Shown: positions 18,422 through 25,392 of the stretch, piece after piece | How positions within the stretch are numbered: position 1 is the first letter of the stretch | Layout: each line of letters begins with the position of its first letter | Origin: Streptomyces violascens | GTDB taxonomy: Bacteria; Actinomycetota; Actinomycetes; Streptomycetales; Streptomycetaceae | Direction: 5' to 3' | NCBI RefSeq assembly: GCF_014649955.1 | Contig: NZ_BMUA01000007.1 | Location: forward strand, 62,001 to 126,000 | DNA: 64,000 bases | Translations under genes and position numbers: made by a program | The notes under the pieces: model-generated | The model's input: the letters and a program-made list of their open reading frames with translations, nothing else | What the model was told of the DNA's origin: nothing | Databases searched by the model: none

Positions 18422-19185
18422 TGGCAACCCCGACGATGGACAAGCTCGCGGCGCTGGAGGCGGACAACGGTTCGCACCTGATCACCGTCACCTTCCGCAT
18501 CCGCCGCTTCAACCCGGAGATCTCCGAGGAAGCGACGTGGGAGGACTTCCAGCTGGAGATCGACCCGAAGGAGCGTGTGCTCGACGGTCTCCACAAGATC
18601 AAGTGGGAGATGGACGGTTCGCTGACCTTCCGCCGCTCCTGCGCCCACGGCATCTGCGGTTCCGACGCCATGCGCATCAACGGCAAGAACCGCCTCGCCT
18701 GCAAGACGCTGATCAAGGACATCAACCCGTCCAAGCCCATCACCATCGAGGCCATCAAGGGCCTCACGGTCCAGAAGGACCTGGTCGTGGACATGGAGCC
18801 GTTCTTCCAGGCGTACCGCGACGTGATGCCCTTCCTCATCACGAAGGGCAACGAGCCGACGCGCGAGCGTCTGCAGTCGCCGGAGGACCGCGAGCGCTTC
18901 GACGACACGACGAAGTGCATCCTGTGCGCGGCCTGCACCTCCTCCTGCCCGGTCTTCTGGAACGACGGCCAGTACTTCGGCCCGGCCGCGATCGTGAACG
19001 CGCACCGCTTCATCTTCGACAGCCGTGACGAGGCGGGCGAGCAGCGCCTGGAGATCCTCAACGACAAGGACGGCGTGTGGCGTTGCCGCACCACGTTCAA
19101 CTGCACGGACGCGTGCCCCCGAGGCATCGAGGTCACGAAGGCCATCCAGGAAGTGAAGCGCGCGCTGATCACGCGGCGGTTCTAG
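18421..19185 (+). CDS. sdhB: succinate dehydrogenase iron-sulfur subunit
   Basis: A 254-residue iron-sulfur subunit carrying electrons from the flavin to the quinone. The N-terminal ferredoxin domain has RSCAHGICGSDAMRINGKN with the 2Fe-2S cysteines. The C-terminal domain has CILCAACTSSCPVFW and CRTTFNCTDACPRGIEV for the 4Fe-4S and 3Fe-4S clusters. It overlaps sdhA by one base and ends the operon at a strong UUCG-loop terminator. Confidence 0.96.
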   Translation: MATPTMDKLAALEADNGSHLITVTFRIRRFNPEISEEATWEDFQLEIDPKERVLDGLHKIKWEMDGSLTFRRSCAHGICGSDAMRINGKNRLACKTLIKDINPSKPITIEAIKGLTVQKDLVVDMEPFFQAYRDVMPFLITKGNEPTRERLQSPEDRERFDDTTKCILCAACTSSCPVFWNDGQYFGPAAIVNAHRFIFDSRDEAGEQRLEILNDKDGVWRCRTTFNCTDACPRGIEVTKAIQEVKRALITRRF

Positions 19186-19215
19186 CTTTCTGTACGGCTC
19201 GTACGTACATGCTGG

Positions 19216-19253
19216 GGCCCCGCCCCCGGAAGTTCGCTTCTGGGGGCGGGGCC
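19216..19253 (+). terminator. sdh operon terminator with UUCG tetraloop
   Basis: Arms 19216-19232 and 19237-19253 form a 17-base stem with a single G-U pair around a TTCG loop, followed by TTTT. This is a textbook intrinsic terminator, placed between sdhB and the convergent PIN gene. Confidence 0.92.
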
Positions 19254-19263
19254 TTTTGCGTTG

Positions 19264-19665
19264 CTACTTTCCGGTGGGCAGCCGGATCGTACGGACGAGC
19301 GGGGCGCCCTCGTACAGGTCCGGATCCACGGTCAGTACCGGGCAGCCCTCCGGCCACTCCACCGAGGGGCGAGCCAGATGGACGGCGTGCGCGAGGCGCC
19401 AGTCGAGCCCGCTGCGGACCAGTGCCCCCACGGTGGACGCACCCGCGAAGTCCAGCGCCACGATGTCCACGGCCTCCAGGGCTCCCAGATGCTCGGCGAC
19501 CCCTTCACGTTGCGAATCCGCCGCCGCGAGGCAGAGTGCGGGGATGTAGACGTGCCGGGTCGCAGCGTGCTCCGTGTTCGACACGAACTGCGAGGCCAGG
19601 CGGTTGCCCGCCCCGAGGGCGAGGAGGGCCGACTCGTCGTAGACGACAGCCATGCTGGCGCTCAC
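19264..19665 (-). CDS. PIN-domain-like protein, probable toxin
   Basis: A 133-residue protein resembling the divergent PIN-domain toxins of streptomycetes. VVYDESALLAL gives the first acidic strand, a central helical part follows, and CPVLTVDPDLYEG supplies the last Asp positions. PIN toxins are RNases, but the acidic quartet is not fully clear here, so activity is unproven. The GTG at 19665 overlaps the antitoxin stop by four bases (GTGA), with GAGGTGG inside the antitoxin gene as ribosome-binding site. The two proteins would therefore be made together. Confidence 0.65.
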   Translation of the reverse strand: MSASMAVVYDESALLALGAGNRLASQFVSNTEHAATRHVYIPALCLAAADSQREGVAEHLGALEAVDIVALDFAGASTVGALVRSGLDWRLAHAVHLARPSVEWPEGCPVLTVDPDLYEGAPLVRTIRLPTGK

Positions 19666-19925
19666 AGGCTGTCCACCTCGCGCCCGGCCTCCAGGTCCTG
19701 CCAGACCTTCTCGGCCCGGTCGTGGTCCGTCTGCGTGAGCTTCACACCGAAGTGCTTCTCGCAGTACGCCTTGGTGGCCTCGTAGCGGGCTGCCAGCTCC
19801 TCCTTGGTCGGAGTCGCCCCGGCCAGCTCGCCGAGCAGGTCGCGCATGGTCATCCCACGTTCACGGGCGAGCACCATGAGGCGGTCGCGGACGGCAGGGT
19901 CAACCTTGATCGTGGTGTCGGCCAT
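19662..19925 (-). CDS. ribbon-helix-helix antitoxin-like regulator
   Basis: An 87-residue protein. TTIKVDPAVRDRLMVLARERGMTMRDLLGEL is a ribbon-helix-helix DNA-binding domain with a CopG/MazE-like pattern. The acidic C-terminus would bind the toxin. The ATG at 19925 is chosen since the ribbon begins right after it. It precedes the PIN-like gene with a GTGA overlap, and a perfect operator-like palindrome lies just upstream at 19933-19949, the expected setup for autorepression. Confidence 0.75.
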   Translation of the reverse strand: MADTTIKVDPAVRDRLMVLARERGMTMRDLLGELAGATPTKEELAARYEATKAYCEKHFGVKLTQTDHDRAEKVWQDLEAGREVDSL

Positions 19926-19932
19926 GACGACA

Positions 19933-19949
19933 GTATACCTCCGGTATAC
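19933..19949 (-). promoter_or_regulatory. toxin-antitoxin operator palindrome
   Basis: GTATACC-TCC-GGTATAC is a perfect 7-base inverted repeat with a 3-base spacer, 7 bases before the antitoxin ATG. TATAC also resembles a -10 box, so a bound ribbon-helix-helix dimer would block the promoter. Confidence 0.75.
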
Positions 19950-19979
19950 CGAGGTGGGCCTCTCAAGCTGAAGAGTCAC

Positions 19980-20540
19980 GACATGCCTTTCCTTGAGGAA
20001 CCGGCCTGGAGAGCTCCGGGCCGGAAGTTCTACCCCGCTACGGCCGTCACCCTCAGGGATGAATTCCGGTACGGGGAAGTGGAGTTGGCGACAGGGGGGC
20101 GCCTACGTCCTCCCACTCCGCGGAGAAGCCCCCGCACCAGGGAGAAGAGGAGGTCGGGGCGATGTGTCAGCGCGGCCGCGGCGCGCCAGGAGGTGGCGCG
20201 GGTCGCGCCTGAGCACGTTGCCGAAGACGGAAGGGGCCCGTGTGGGCGCTGTACGGTAAAAGCGCATGAGGAGGTAGGTCCTTGTGTCGGCCCCCGGGTG
20301 TTCGCGCACCGCGGGGGCTTTCCATGTTCCACTGGCCGCTGTTCGCGGTGTCGGCGACTGTACAGCCACGCTGAGTTAGCGGCGCAAGTCCCAACTCCCG
20401 CCCCGAACAGGGCGGTTAACCCCCTCGAACACGCGGTCTGACCTGCGGCTCGCCCAGCCGGGCAGGCGTCAGGGCCGGCGCCTCGCAGTTCACCCGCCCG
20501 GGTGAAGAAGTCCCCGTTGCGTAACCTTCGGAACAGAGCG
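19980..20540. other. gene-poor stretch
   Basis: About 560 bases between the antitoxin gene and the Lrp gene. No family is recognisable in any frame. One plus-strand frame reads like protein for about 40 codons from the ATG at 19983, then degenerates. The only organised element is a small frame with a strong ribosome-binding site and internal hairpin at 20284-20379, listed separately. It could be the scar of a lost gene. Confidence 0.45.
20284..20379 (+). CDS. possible 31-residue small protein or leader peptide
   Basis: A GTG-initiated frame of 31 codons preceded by GAGGAGG (20268-20274) at nine bases, one of the best ribosome-binding sites in this gap. Codons 3-12 contain a hairpin: GCCCCCG (20290-20296) pairs with CGGGGGC (20312-20318), and GGTG with CACC. 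A ribosome would have to melt it. The peptide has two Cys and no known motif. Nothing collinear follows, since the next gene is on the other strand. Coding status is uncertain. Confidence 0.3.
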   Translation: MSAPGCSRTAGAFHVPLAAVRGVGDCTATLS

Positions 20541-20999
20541 CTACGACGTCGGCAGCACCGGCGAGACCGGGCGCTCGAAGAACGTCTCCAGGGACACCGT
20601 CGCCTGCGTGCCGCTCACGCCGTCGATCGCGTACAACCGGCGCAGGACGTCCTGGAGTTGTTCGGTCGTCGATGTGCGCACCTTCACCAGGACCGAGGCA
20701 CTGCCCGCGATCACGTGGGCCTCCTGGATTTCGGGGATGGCCGCGAAGGCCGCCGCCGAGTCGCCCATCCATGACGTCGAGTCGACCATGACGAAGGCGA
20801 GTACGCCCTGGCCGAGCGCCGCGGGGTCCACCTCGACCGTCGTGCGCCGGATCACGCCGCGCTCGCGCAGCTTGCGTACGCGTTCGTGTGCGGCGCCGGC
20901 CGAGAGGCCGACCTCTTTGCCCAGTGCCGCGTACGCCGTGGTCGCGTCCTGCTGGAGCAGGGCGATCAGCCTGCGGTCGATCTCGTCCACGTTTCCCAT
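20541..20999 (-). CDS. Lrp/AsnC family transcriptional regulator
   Basis: A 152-residue regulator. Residues 5-60 form the AsnC helix-turn-helix (IDRRLIALLQQDATTAYAALGKEVGLSAGAAHERVRKLRERGVI). Residues 65-145 form the RAM ligand-binding and oligomerisation domain (HVIAGSASVLVKVRTST). It is divergent from a SMP-30-type lactonase gene across a 76-base AT-rich gap with an imperfect palindrome, so it probably controls that gene and itself. The effector is unknown, typically an amino acid. Confidence 0.9.
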   Translation of the reverse strand: MGNVDEIDRRLIALLQQDATTAYAALGKEVGLSAGAAHERVRKLRERGVIRRTTVEVDPAALGQGVLAFVMVDSTSWMGDSAAAFAAIPEIQEAHVIAGSASVLVKVRTSTTEQLQDVLRRLYAIDGVSGTQATVSLETFFERPVSPVLPTS

Positions 21000-21032
21000 G
21001 GCGAGACCATATCCCGTTCTGACATAGTCACT

Positions 21033-21059
21033 ATCGATCGAATGTCATTCAATATCGAT
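21033..21059. promoter_or_regulatory. imperfect palindrome in the Lrp/SMP-30 divergent promoter
   Basis: ATCGAT (21033-21038) and ATCGAT (21054-21059) flank GAATG-T-CATTC (21040-21050), forming nested symmetric half-sites in an AT-rich gap of an otherwise GC-rich region. Size and position suit an Lrp/AsnC dimer site. Confidence 0.6.
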
Positions 21060-21075
21060 GTGTCAGGGGGAGATT

Positions 21076-22002
21076 GTGTCCGATCAGTTCCGTACACCGC
21101 TGTACGAGATCCTGGACGAGCGGTTCCGTACCGGGCGATGTGCCGTCGGGGACGACCGGCTCGAAGTGCTCTACGACAACTGCCGCTGGGCCGAGGGGCC
21201 GCTCTATCTGCCGGCCTGGCGGCAGTTCGTCTGGAGCGACATTCCCAACGACCGGATGCTGCGCTGGGACGAACACACCGGCGCCGTCTCCCTCTTCCGC
21301 TCCCCCGCCGGACATCCCAACGGCAACACGCTCGACCGCGAGGGGCGCCTCATCACCTGCGAGCAGGGCAACCGCCGGGTCACCCGTACCGAGCCCGACG
21401 GGCGGATCACCGTGATCGCCGACCGCTTCGAGGGCAAGCGGTTCAACAGCCCCAACGACGCGGTCGTCCACTCGGACGGATCCATCTGGTTCTCCGACCC
21501 CGACTTCGGCATCACCAGCGACTACGAGGGCATCCGCGCCGAACCCGAGATCGGCGGCTGCCACGTCTACCGCGCCGACCCCTCGACGGGCGAGGTGCGG
21601 CTCGTCGCGGACGGGTTCGAGGCGCCCAACGGGCTCGTCTTCTCATCCGACGAGAGCCAGTTGTACGTGTCCGACACGCGGGGCGGGTGCGTTCGGGTCT
21701 TCGATGTGCTGGAGGGCGGGGTGCTCTCCACCGGCAGGGTTTTCGCCGAGGCGTCCGACGGGGTGAGCCGGTTCGACAACCTGCGGTTCGACGACGGCGG
21801 GCGGCTCTGGGCGGCCGCCATGGCGGGCGGGGTGCACTGTTACGACCCCGACGGCACGCTCATCGGCCGGCTCCTCGTCCCCGAGCCCGTCTCCAACATC
21901 GCCTTCGGCGGACCCAAGAACAATCGGCTCTTCATCACCGCCAATACGTCTCTCTATTCGGCGGTGATGGGGGTTACCGGACTGCCGCGTGTGAGGGGTT
22001 GA
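21076..22002 (+). CDS. SMP-30/gluconolactonase family protein
   Basis: A 308-residue six-bladed beta-propeller lactonase or esterase (PF08450). WAEGPLYLPAWRQFVWSDIPN carries the metal-binding Glu, PNGNTLDREGRLITCEQGNRR and FNSPNDAVVHSDGSIWFSDPDFG the Asn and Asp ligands, and APNGLVFSSDESQLYVSDT the last conserved blade. Such enzymes open sugar lactones or hydrolyse related esters in the cytoplasm. GTG 21076 is preferred to GTG 21058 because GGGGGAG lies at ideal spacing. Control by the divergent Lrp-type regulator is likely. Confidence 0.87.
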   Translation: MSDQFRTPLYEILDERFRTGRCAVGDDRLEVLYDNCRWAEGPLYLPAWRQFVWSDIPNDRMLRWDEHTGAVSLFRSPAGHPNGNTLDREGRLITCEQGNRRVTRTEPDGRITVIADRFEGKRFNSPNDAVVHSDGSIWFSDPDFGITSDYEGIRAEPEIGGCHVYRADPSTGEVRLVADGFEAPNGLVFSSDESQLYVSDTRGGCVRVFDVLEGGVLSTGRVFAEASDGVSRFDNLRFDDGGRLWAAAMAGGVHCYDPDGTLIGRLLVPEPVSNIAFGGPKNNRLFITANTSLYSAVMGVTGLPRVRG

Positions 22003-22069
22003 GGGTTCCGTCCCCTCGGGGCCGGAACCCTGCGGGATCGGCCCGGGGCTGTCCGATTAGGCTCTTGCC

Positions 22070-22813
22070 GTGCCAGCAGAGAACGCGCCCGAAGAGACGG
22101 ACCCCGATGCGGCCGGGTCCCGCCCCGCGAAGGGCGAGCAGACCCGCACACTCATCCTGGAGACCGCGATGCGGCTGTTCCAGGAACGGGGGTACGACAA
22201 GACCACGATGCGGGCCATCGCGCAGGAGGCCGGGGTCTCGGTCGGCAACGCGTACTACTACTTCGCCGGCAAGGAACATCTGATCCAGGGCTTCTACGAC
22301 CGGATCGCGGCCGAGCACCAGGCGGCGGTGCGGGACGTCCTGGACACCGAGACCGACCTGGAGGCCCGGCTCGCCGGGGTGCTGCGGGTCTGGCTGGACA
22401 TCGCCTCGCCGTACCACGAGTTCGCGGCGCAGTTCTTCAAGAACGCGGCGGATCCGGACAGCCCGCTCAGCCCCTTCTCCTCGGAGTCGGAGCATGCGCG
22501 GGAGGCGGCGATCTCCGTGCACCGGGAGGTGCTGGCGGGCACGAAGACGAAGGTGCCGGCCGAACTCGTGGATGTGCTGCCGGAGTTGATGTGGCTGTCG
22601 CAGATGGGGCTCGTCCTGTACTGGGTCTTCGACCGGTCTCCCGGGCGGGAGCGGAGCTATCGCCTCGCGGGGCGGGGAGCGAAGCTGACCACCCGGGGGG
22701 TGGCGCTGGCCCGTTTCCGGGTGCTTCGGCCGCTGGTCCATGAGGTGCATGAGCTGTTCACGGACTTCCTGCCGGGCATGTCCCAGGCGGCGGCCTCCCG
22801 AAAGCGGGGCTAG
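22070..22813 (+). CDS. TetR family transcriptional regulator
   Basis: A 247-residue regulator. After a 20-residue acidic tail, residues 25-75 form the helix-turn-helix (RTLILETAMRLFQERGYDKTTMRAIAQEAGVSVGNAYYYF). The remainder is an all-helical ligand domain with several Trp and Phe. It stands alone, 67 bases after the lactonase gene and followed by an intergenic repeat, so its target is not obvious. GTG at 22070 is the only suitable start and has no clear ribosome-binding site. Confidence 0.85.
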   Translation: MPAENAPEETDPDAAGSRPAKGEQTRTLILETAMRLFQERGYDKTTMRAIAQEAGVSVGNAYYYFAGKEHLIQGFYDRIAAEHQAAVRDVLDTETDLEARLAGVLRVWLDIASPYHEFAAQFFKNAADPDSPLSPFSSESEHAREAAISVHREVLAGTKTKVPAELVDVLPELMWLSQMGLVLYWVFDRSPGRERSYRLAGRGAKLTTRGVALARFRVLRPLVHEVHELFTDFLPGMSQAAASRKRG

Positions 22814-22829
22814 CCCCTCGCCCCGGCCC

Positions 22830-23010
22830 GACGGCGTGCGCCGGGGCTCCGCCCCTGACAGCATCGATCCTGGCCCGCGCTGGCACCTTCAGCTCGTCCG
22901 GTCCTCTTGCGCGCCGGCCGTACAGGCATACCCAGCCTGTACGGCGCTTGAGGACGAGCGCCGTTCGGGCGCGAACGGGGGTGCGGGGGCGGAGCCCCGG
23001 TGGGGGTGGG
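22830..23010 (-). repeat. dispersed intergenic repeat, family 1, copy C
   Basis: Read on the minus strand this contains GGGGCTCCGCCCCCGCA, then CCCCCGTTCGCGCCCGAACGGCG and CTCGTCCTCAAGCGCCG, matching the right half of copy A. A second GGGGCTCCGCCCC palindrome at the left end gives the element an inverted-repeat outline. Confidence 0.65.
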
Positions 23011-23013
23011 GTG

Positions 23014-25212
23014 TTACAGGCCCAGGGCCAGTTTCACCTCTCCGGCCACGCCCACCACATCCCCCGCCGGAGACACCTCGTACCCCGGATGCGTCCGCAC
23101 CCACTTGTCCTCCAGCGCGTACCAGTCGACCGGCGTCGGCGGCCGCCCCGTTGTGAGGGAGGTCGACAGGGTGGCGAAGTACGTGCGCCAGCGCAGGGTG
23201 TACAGGCCGCCCACCAGGCCGGACCACTCCCGGTTCGCATAGTCGCGCAGCCCGCCGCCGTTCGCCGCCCCGCGCGGCCCCCACACCGTGAGCAGCGACA
23301 CCGCGTCGTACGCGAGCTGGTCCTTCTCCGACGCCGTCGCCCCCCACGACCGCGCGTCCGCGACCCAGCGGCCCAGCAGATGACCCCGGTCGGTCGCCAC
23401 CACCCGCTCAAGCAGGGCCAGGCAGCGGAACCACTCCCCCGTCAGCCCGTCGAACCGCTCCTTGTTCTTCGACTCGTACGCCTCCCGGATCTGCGGGAGC
23501 AGGACCCTGGAGCGGTTGGACAGGGTCTGGCGCGTTACGTCCATCAGGTCGTAGCGGTAGGCGGTCGTGCTGCGCAAAGGTGGTGCCACCGCCAGCAACG
23601 CCGGCAGTGCGGCGTCGAACTCGTCCGCGTCGTAACGGAGTTGCTGCGGCGACCACGAGGCCGCCGACTTCACCGTCAGGCTCGGGCGGGCGCCGAACAA
23701 ACCGTCCGCCCCCTCGCTCCACGAGTCCTCCCGTGTCGTGCCGTACGCCGTGCGGCGAAGGACGTCCCACGCCTGCGCCGCGTGCGAGTCGGCGGCGCCG
23801 TAGCGGTACGTCGGCCATTGCCCGAACCACGTCTCCAGGTCCAGCGGGCCGTCCGTCCAGGGCAGGTCGGAGAAGAGGGCGAAGGCGGCCGGGTTGTTGT
23901 CCGCGCCCTCCGGCATCAGTGCGATGCCGTCGAGTGCGCTGTCCGGTTTGGTACGCCAGCTCTCGTACAGGGAAGCCCAGTCGGGGGTGTTGGCGCCCAT
24001 CGCCGTATGGCCGCCGAAGTTCCAGATGGAGCCGAACGCGTACGGCGCGCCCTCCCAGGACTGTTCGCGGTCGGTGACGGACGGGAAGCGGTCGGACAGG
24101 CCGTCGACGATGAACAGCTTCGTCTTGTCGACCGCTTCGATGATTTCGCGGTGCGGGTTCTCCTGCCAGCCGAGCAGGTTCCAGATCGCCCCGGGGTGGG
24201 CGGTGCGCAGCGCCTTCTCGACGGCCTTGGCGGCCGGGCCGATGGGGACGTCGCCCGGGGTGCCGCCCTCGTGCAGCAGGTCCATCTTGTACATGGAGGT
24301 CGCGCCGAGCAGTTCGGTCTGTACGCGGTAGAACGTGGCCGCGATGCGGGCGAAGTGGTCGGAGCGCGGGTCGAGCCAGTCGGGACGGTTGAAGCCCACC
24401 CAGGTGCCCTGCGGTACGACGTGCGCGCCCGGGTTGCGGGTGGCGAAGCTGGGCGGGACCGTACCGAAGTAGCCGGGCAGCACCGGGGTCATGCCGAGTT
24501 CGCGCAGCCGGTTGACGATGCGGGCCGCCAACTTGGCGCGCTGGTCCATCAGTTGCCCGGACACCGGGCCGCCGAAGCCCGACATGTTCTGGAGCAGCCA
24601 CCACGGCTGATGGGAAGGACCCGGGATCCACGATCTCAACTCGGCGTCCGCGTAACCGTGCTGGAGGAAGGTGCGGTGGTAGACGGAGTCCGCGCCGAGG
24701 TAGACGAGCACCTCGTTGTAGCCGTGCAGGGCCAGGACGTCGAGCTCGCGCTCCCAGTACGTCCAGTCGTGATAGGTGCCGGTGTAGCCGTCGTTGGTGT
24801 CGTTGAAGACGAAGCGGTGGGTGACGTTGGCCGTTCTCTCGATGGGCTCGGGCACGGCCGGGAGCCGGTCCGGCAGCCGGGTCTGTTCGCCCGCCCAGGA
24901 GATGTGGGCGTGCGCGACCTGTCTCAAGTACGTGTGGAATCCGGTGAGTTGGACGGCCGGGGTGCTGCCCTCGACGAGGATCCGGCCGGCCCCGCCCGAG
25001 ACGCGGAAGCGGTCGCGGCCGGCCGCGCGCGGCACCGTACGGAAGGTGACCTGGTCGCGGTGGCCGGGCAGCAGCCGGGCCAGCGCCCGCGCGGCGGGTC
25101 CCTTGGCGGCCGCGGCCCCGGCCTCGGCGGCGAACCCGGCCTCGGTGCCCGCCCCGAGGGCGAGGGCCGATCCGGCGAGTGAGCTCAGGAGCGTACGACG
25201 GGAAAGGCGCAT
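23014..25212 (-). CDS. alpha-N-acetylglucosaminidase, GH89, Tat-exported
   Basis: A 732-residue glycosidase homologous to human NAGLU and clostridial GH89 enzymes, which remove terminal alpha-linked GlcNAc. The N-terminus RLSRRTLLSSLAGSALALG is a twin-arginine signal. A small N-terminal domain is followed by the barrel, with HRFVFNDTNDGYTGTYHDW, WWLLQNMSGFGG, YKMDLLHEGGTPGD and WNLLGWQENPH, all typical of GH89. A helical C-terminal domain follows. Its substrate in soil could be alpha-GlcNAc of wall teichoic acids or glycoproteins; this is inference. It lies 180 bases downstream of the solute-binding protein gene on the same strand. Confidence 0.9.
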   Translation of the reverse strand: MRLSRRTLLSSLAGSALALGAGTEAGFAAEAGAAAAKGPAARALARLLPGHRDQVTFRTVPRAAGRDRFRVSGGAGRILVEGSTPAVQLTGFHTYLRQVAHAHISWAGEQTRLPDRLPAVPEPIERTANVTHRFVFNDTNDGYTGTYHDWTYWERELDVLALHGYNEVLVYLGADSVYHRTFLQHGYADAELRSWIPGPSHQPWWLLQNMSGFGGPVSGQLMDQRAKLAARIVNRLRELGMTPVLPGYFGTVPPSFATRNPGAHVVPQGTWVGFNRPDWLDPRSDHFARIAATFYRVQTELLGATSMYKMDLLHEGGTPGDVPIGPAAKAVEKALRTAHPGAIWNLLGWQENPHREIIEAVDKTKLFIVDGLSDRFPSVTDREQSWEGAPYAFGSIWNFGGHTAMGANTPDWASLYESWRTKPDSALDGIALMPEGADNNPAAFALFSDLPWTDGPLDLETWFGQWPTYRYGAADSHAAQAWDVLRRTAYGTTREDSWSEGADGLFGARPSLTVKSAASWSPQQLRYDADEFDAALPALLAVAPPLRSTTAYRYDLMDVTRQTLSNRSRVLLPQIREAYESKNKERFDGLTGEWFRCLALLERVVATDRGHLLGRWVADARSWGATASEKDQLAYDAVSLLTVWGPRGAANGGGLRDYANREWSGLVGGLYTLRWRTYFATLSTSLTTGRPPTPVDWYALEDKWVRTHPGYEVSPAGDVVGVAGEVKLALGL

Positions 25213-25300
25213 CCCCCGACGGAAGCAGCGTGTCCCGGCGGGGTCAATGGAGCAGAACCGGTGACTCCTTGGACAAAAGCCCTTTGGGTGAACTGCTTCA

Positions 25301-25371
25301 TTTCAAACCCCGCCGACGCCATGGGTTCCAACCCGCCACTTCCGGTTCCCCGGTTCGAACCCGCCGCTTCC
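25301..25371. repeat. three imperfect direct repeats
   Basis: GGTTCCAACCCGCCACTTCC at 25324-25343 and GGTTCGAACCCGCCGCTTCC at 25352-25371 agree at 18 of 20 positions. A weaker third copy lies at 25301-25320. They sit in the gap between the solute-binding protein gene and the GH89 gene. The GGTTCGAACC core resembles a tRNA T-arm, but no tRNA folds here. Confidence 0.6.
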
Positions 25372-25392
25372 AGCACTCCCTTCCGGCAGGCC

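Noticed and set aside
16610..18427. Long open frame antisense to sdhA
   Set aside because: The translation is Val/Asp/Arg/Leu-biased low-complexity sequence typical of the strand opposite a GC-rich gene, without a ribosome-binding site or recognisable domain.
19983..20441. Cys-rich frame that looks like a zinc-finger protein
   Set aside because: Third-position GC falls away along the frame, there is no start with a ribosome-binding site, and the Cys spacing is irregular.
25343..25371. GGTTCGAACC resembling a tRNA T-arm
   Set aside because: No acceptor, D or anticodon stem can be drawn on either strand around it, and the sequence is one unit of a local direct repeat.
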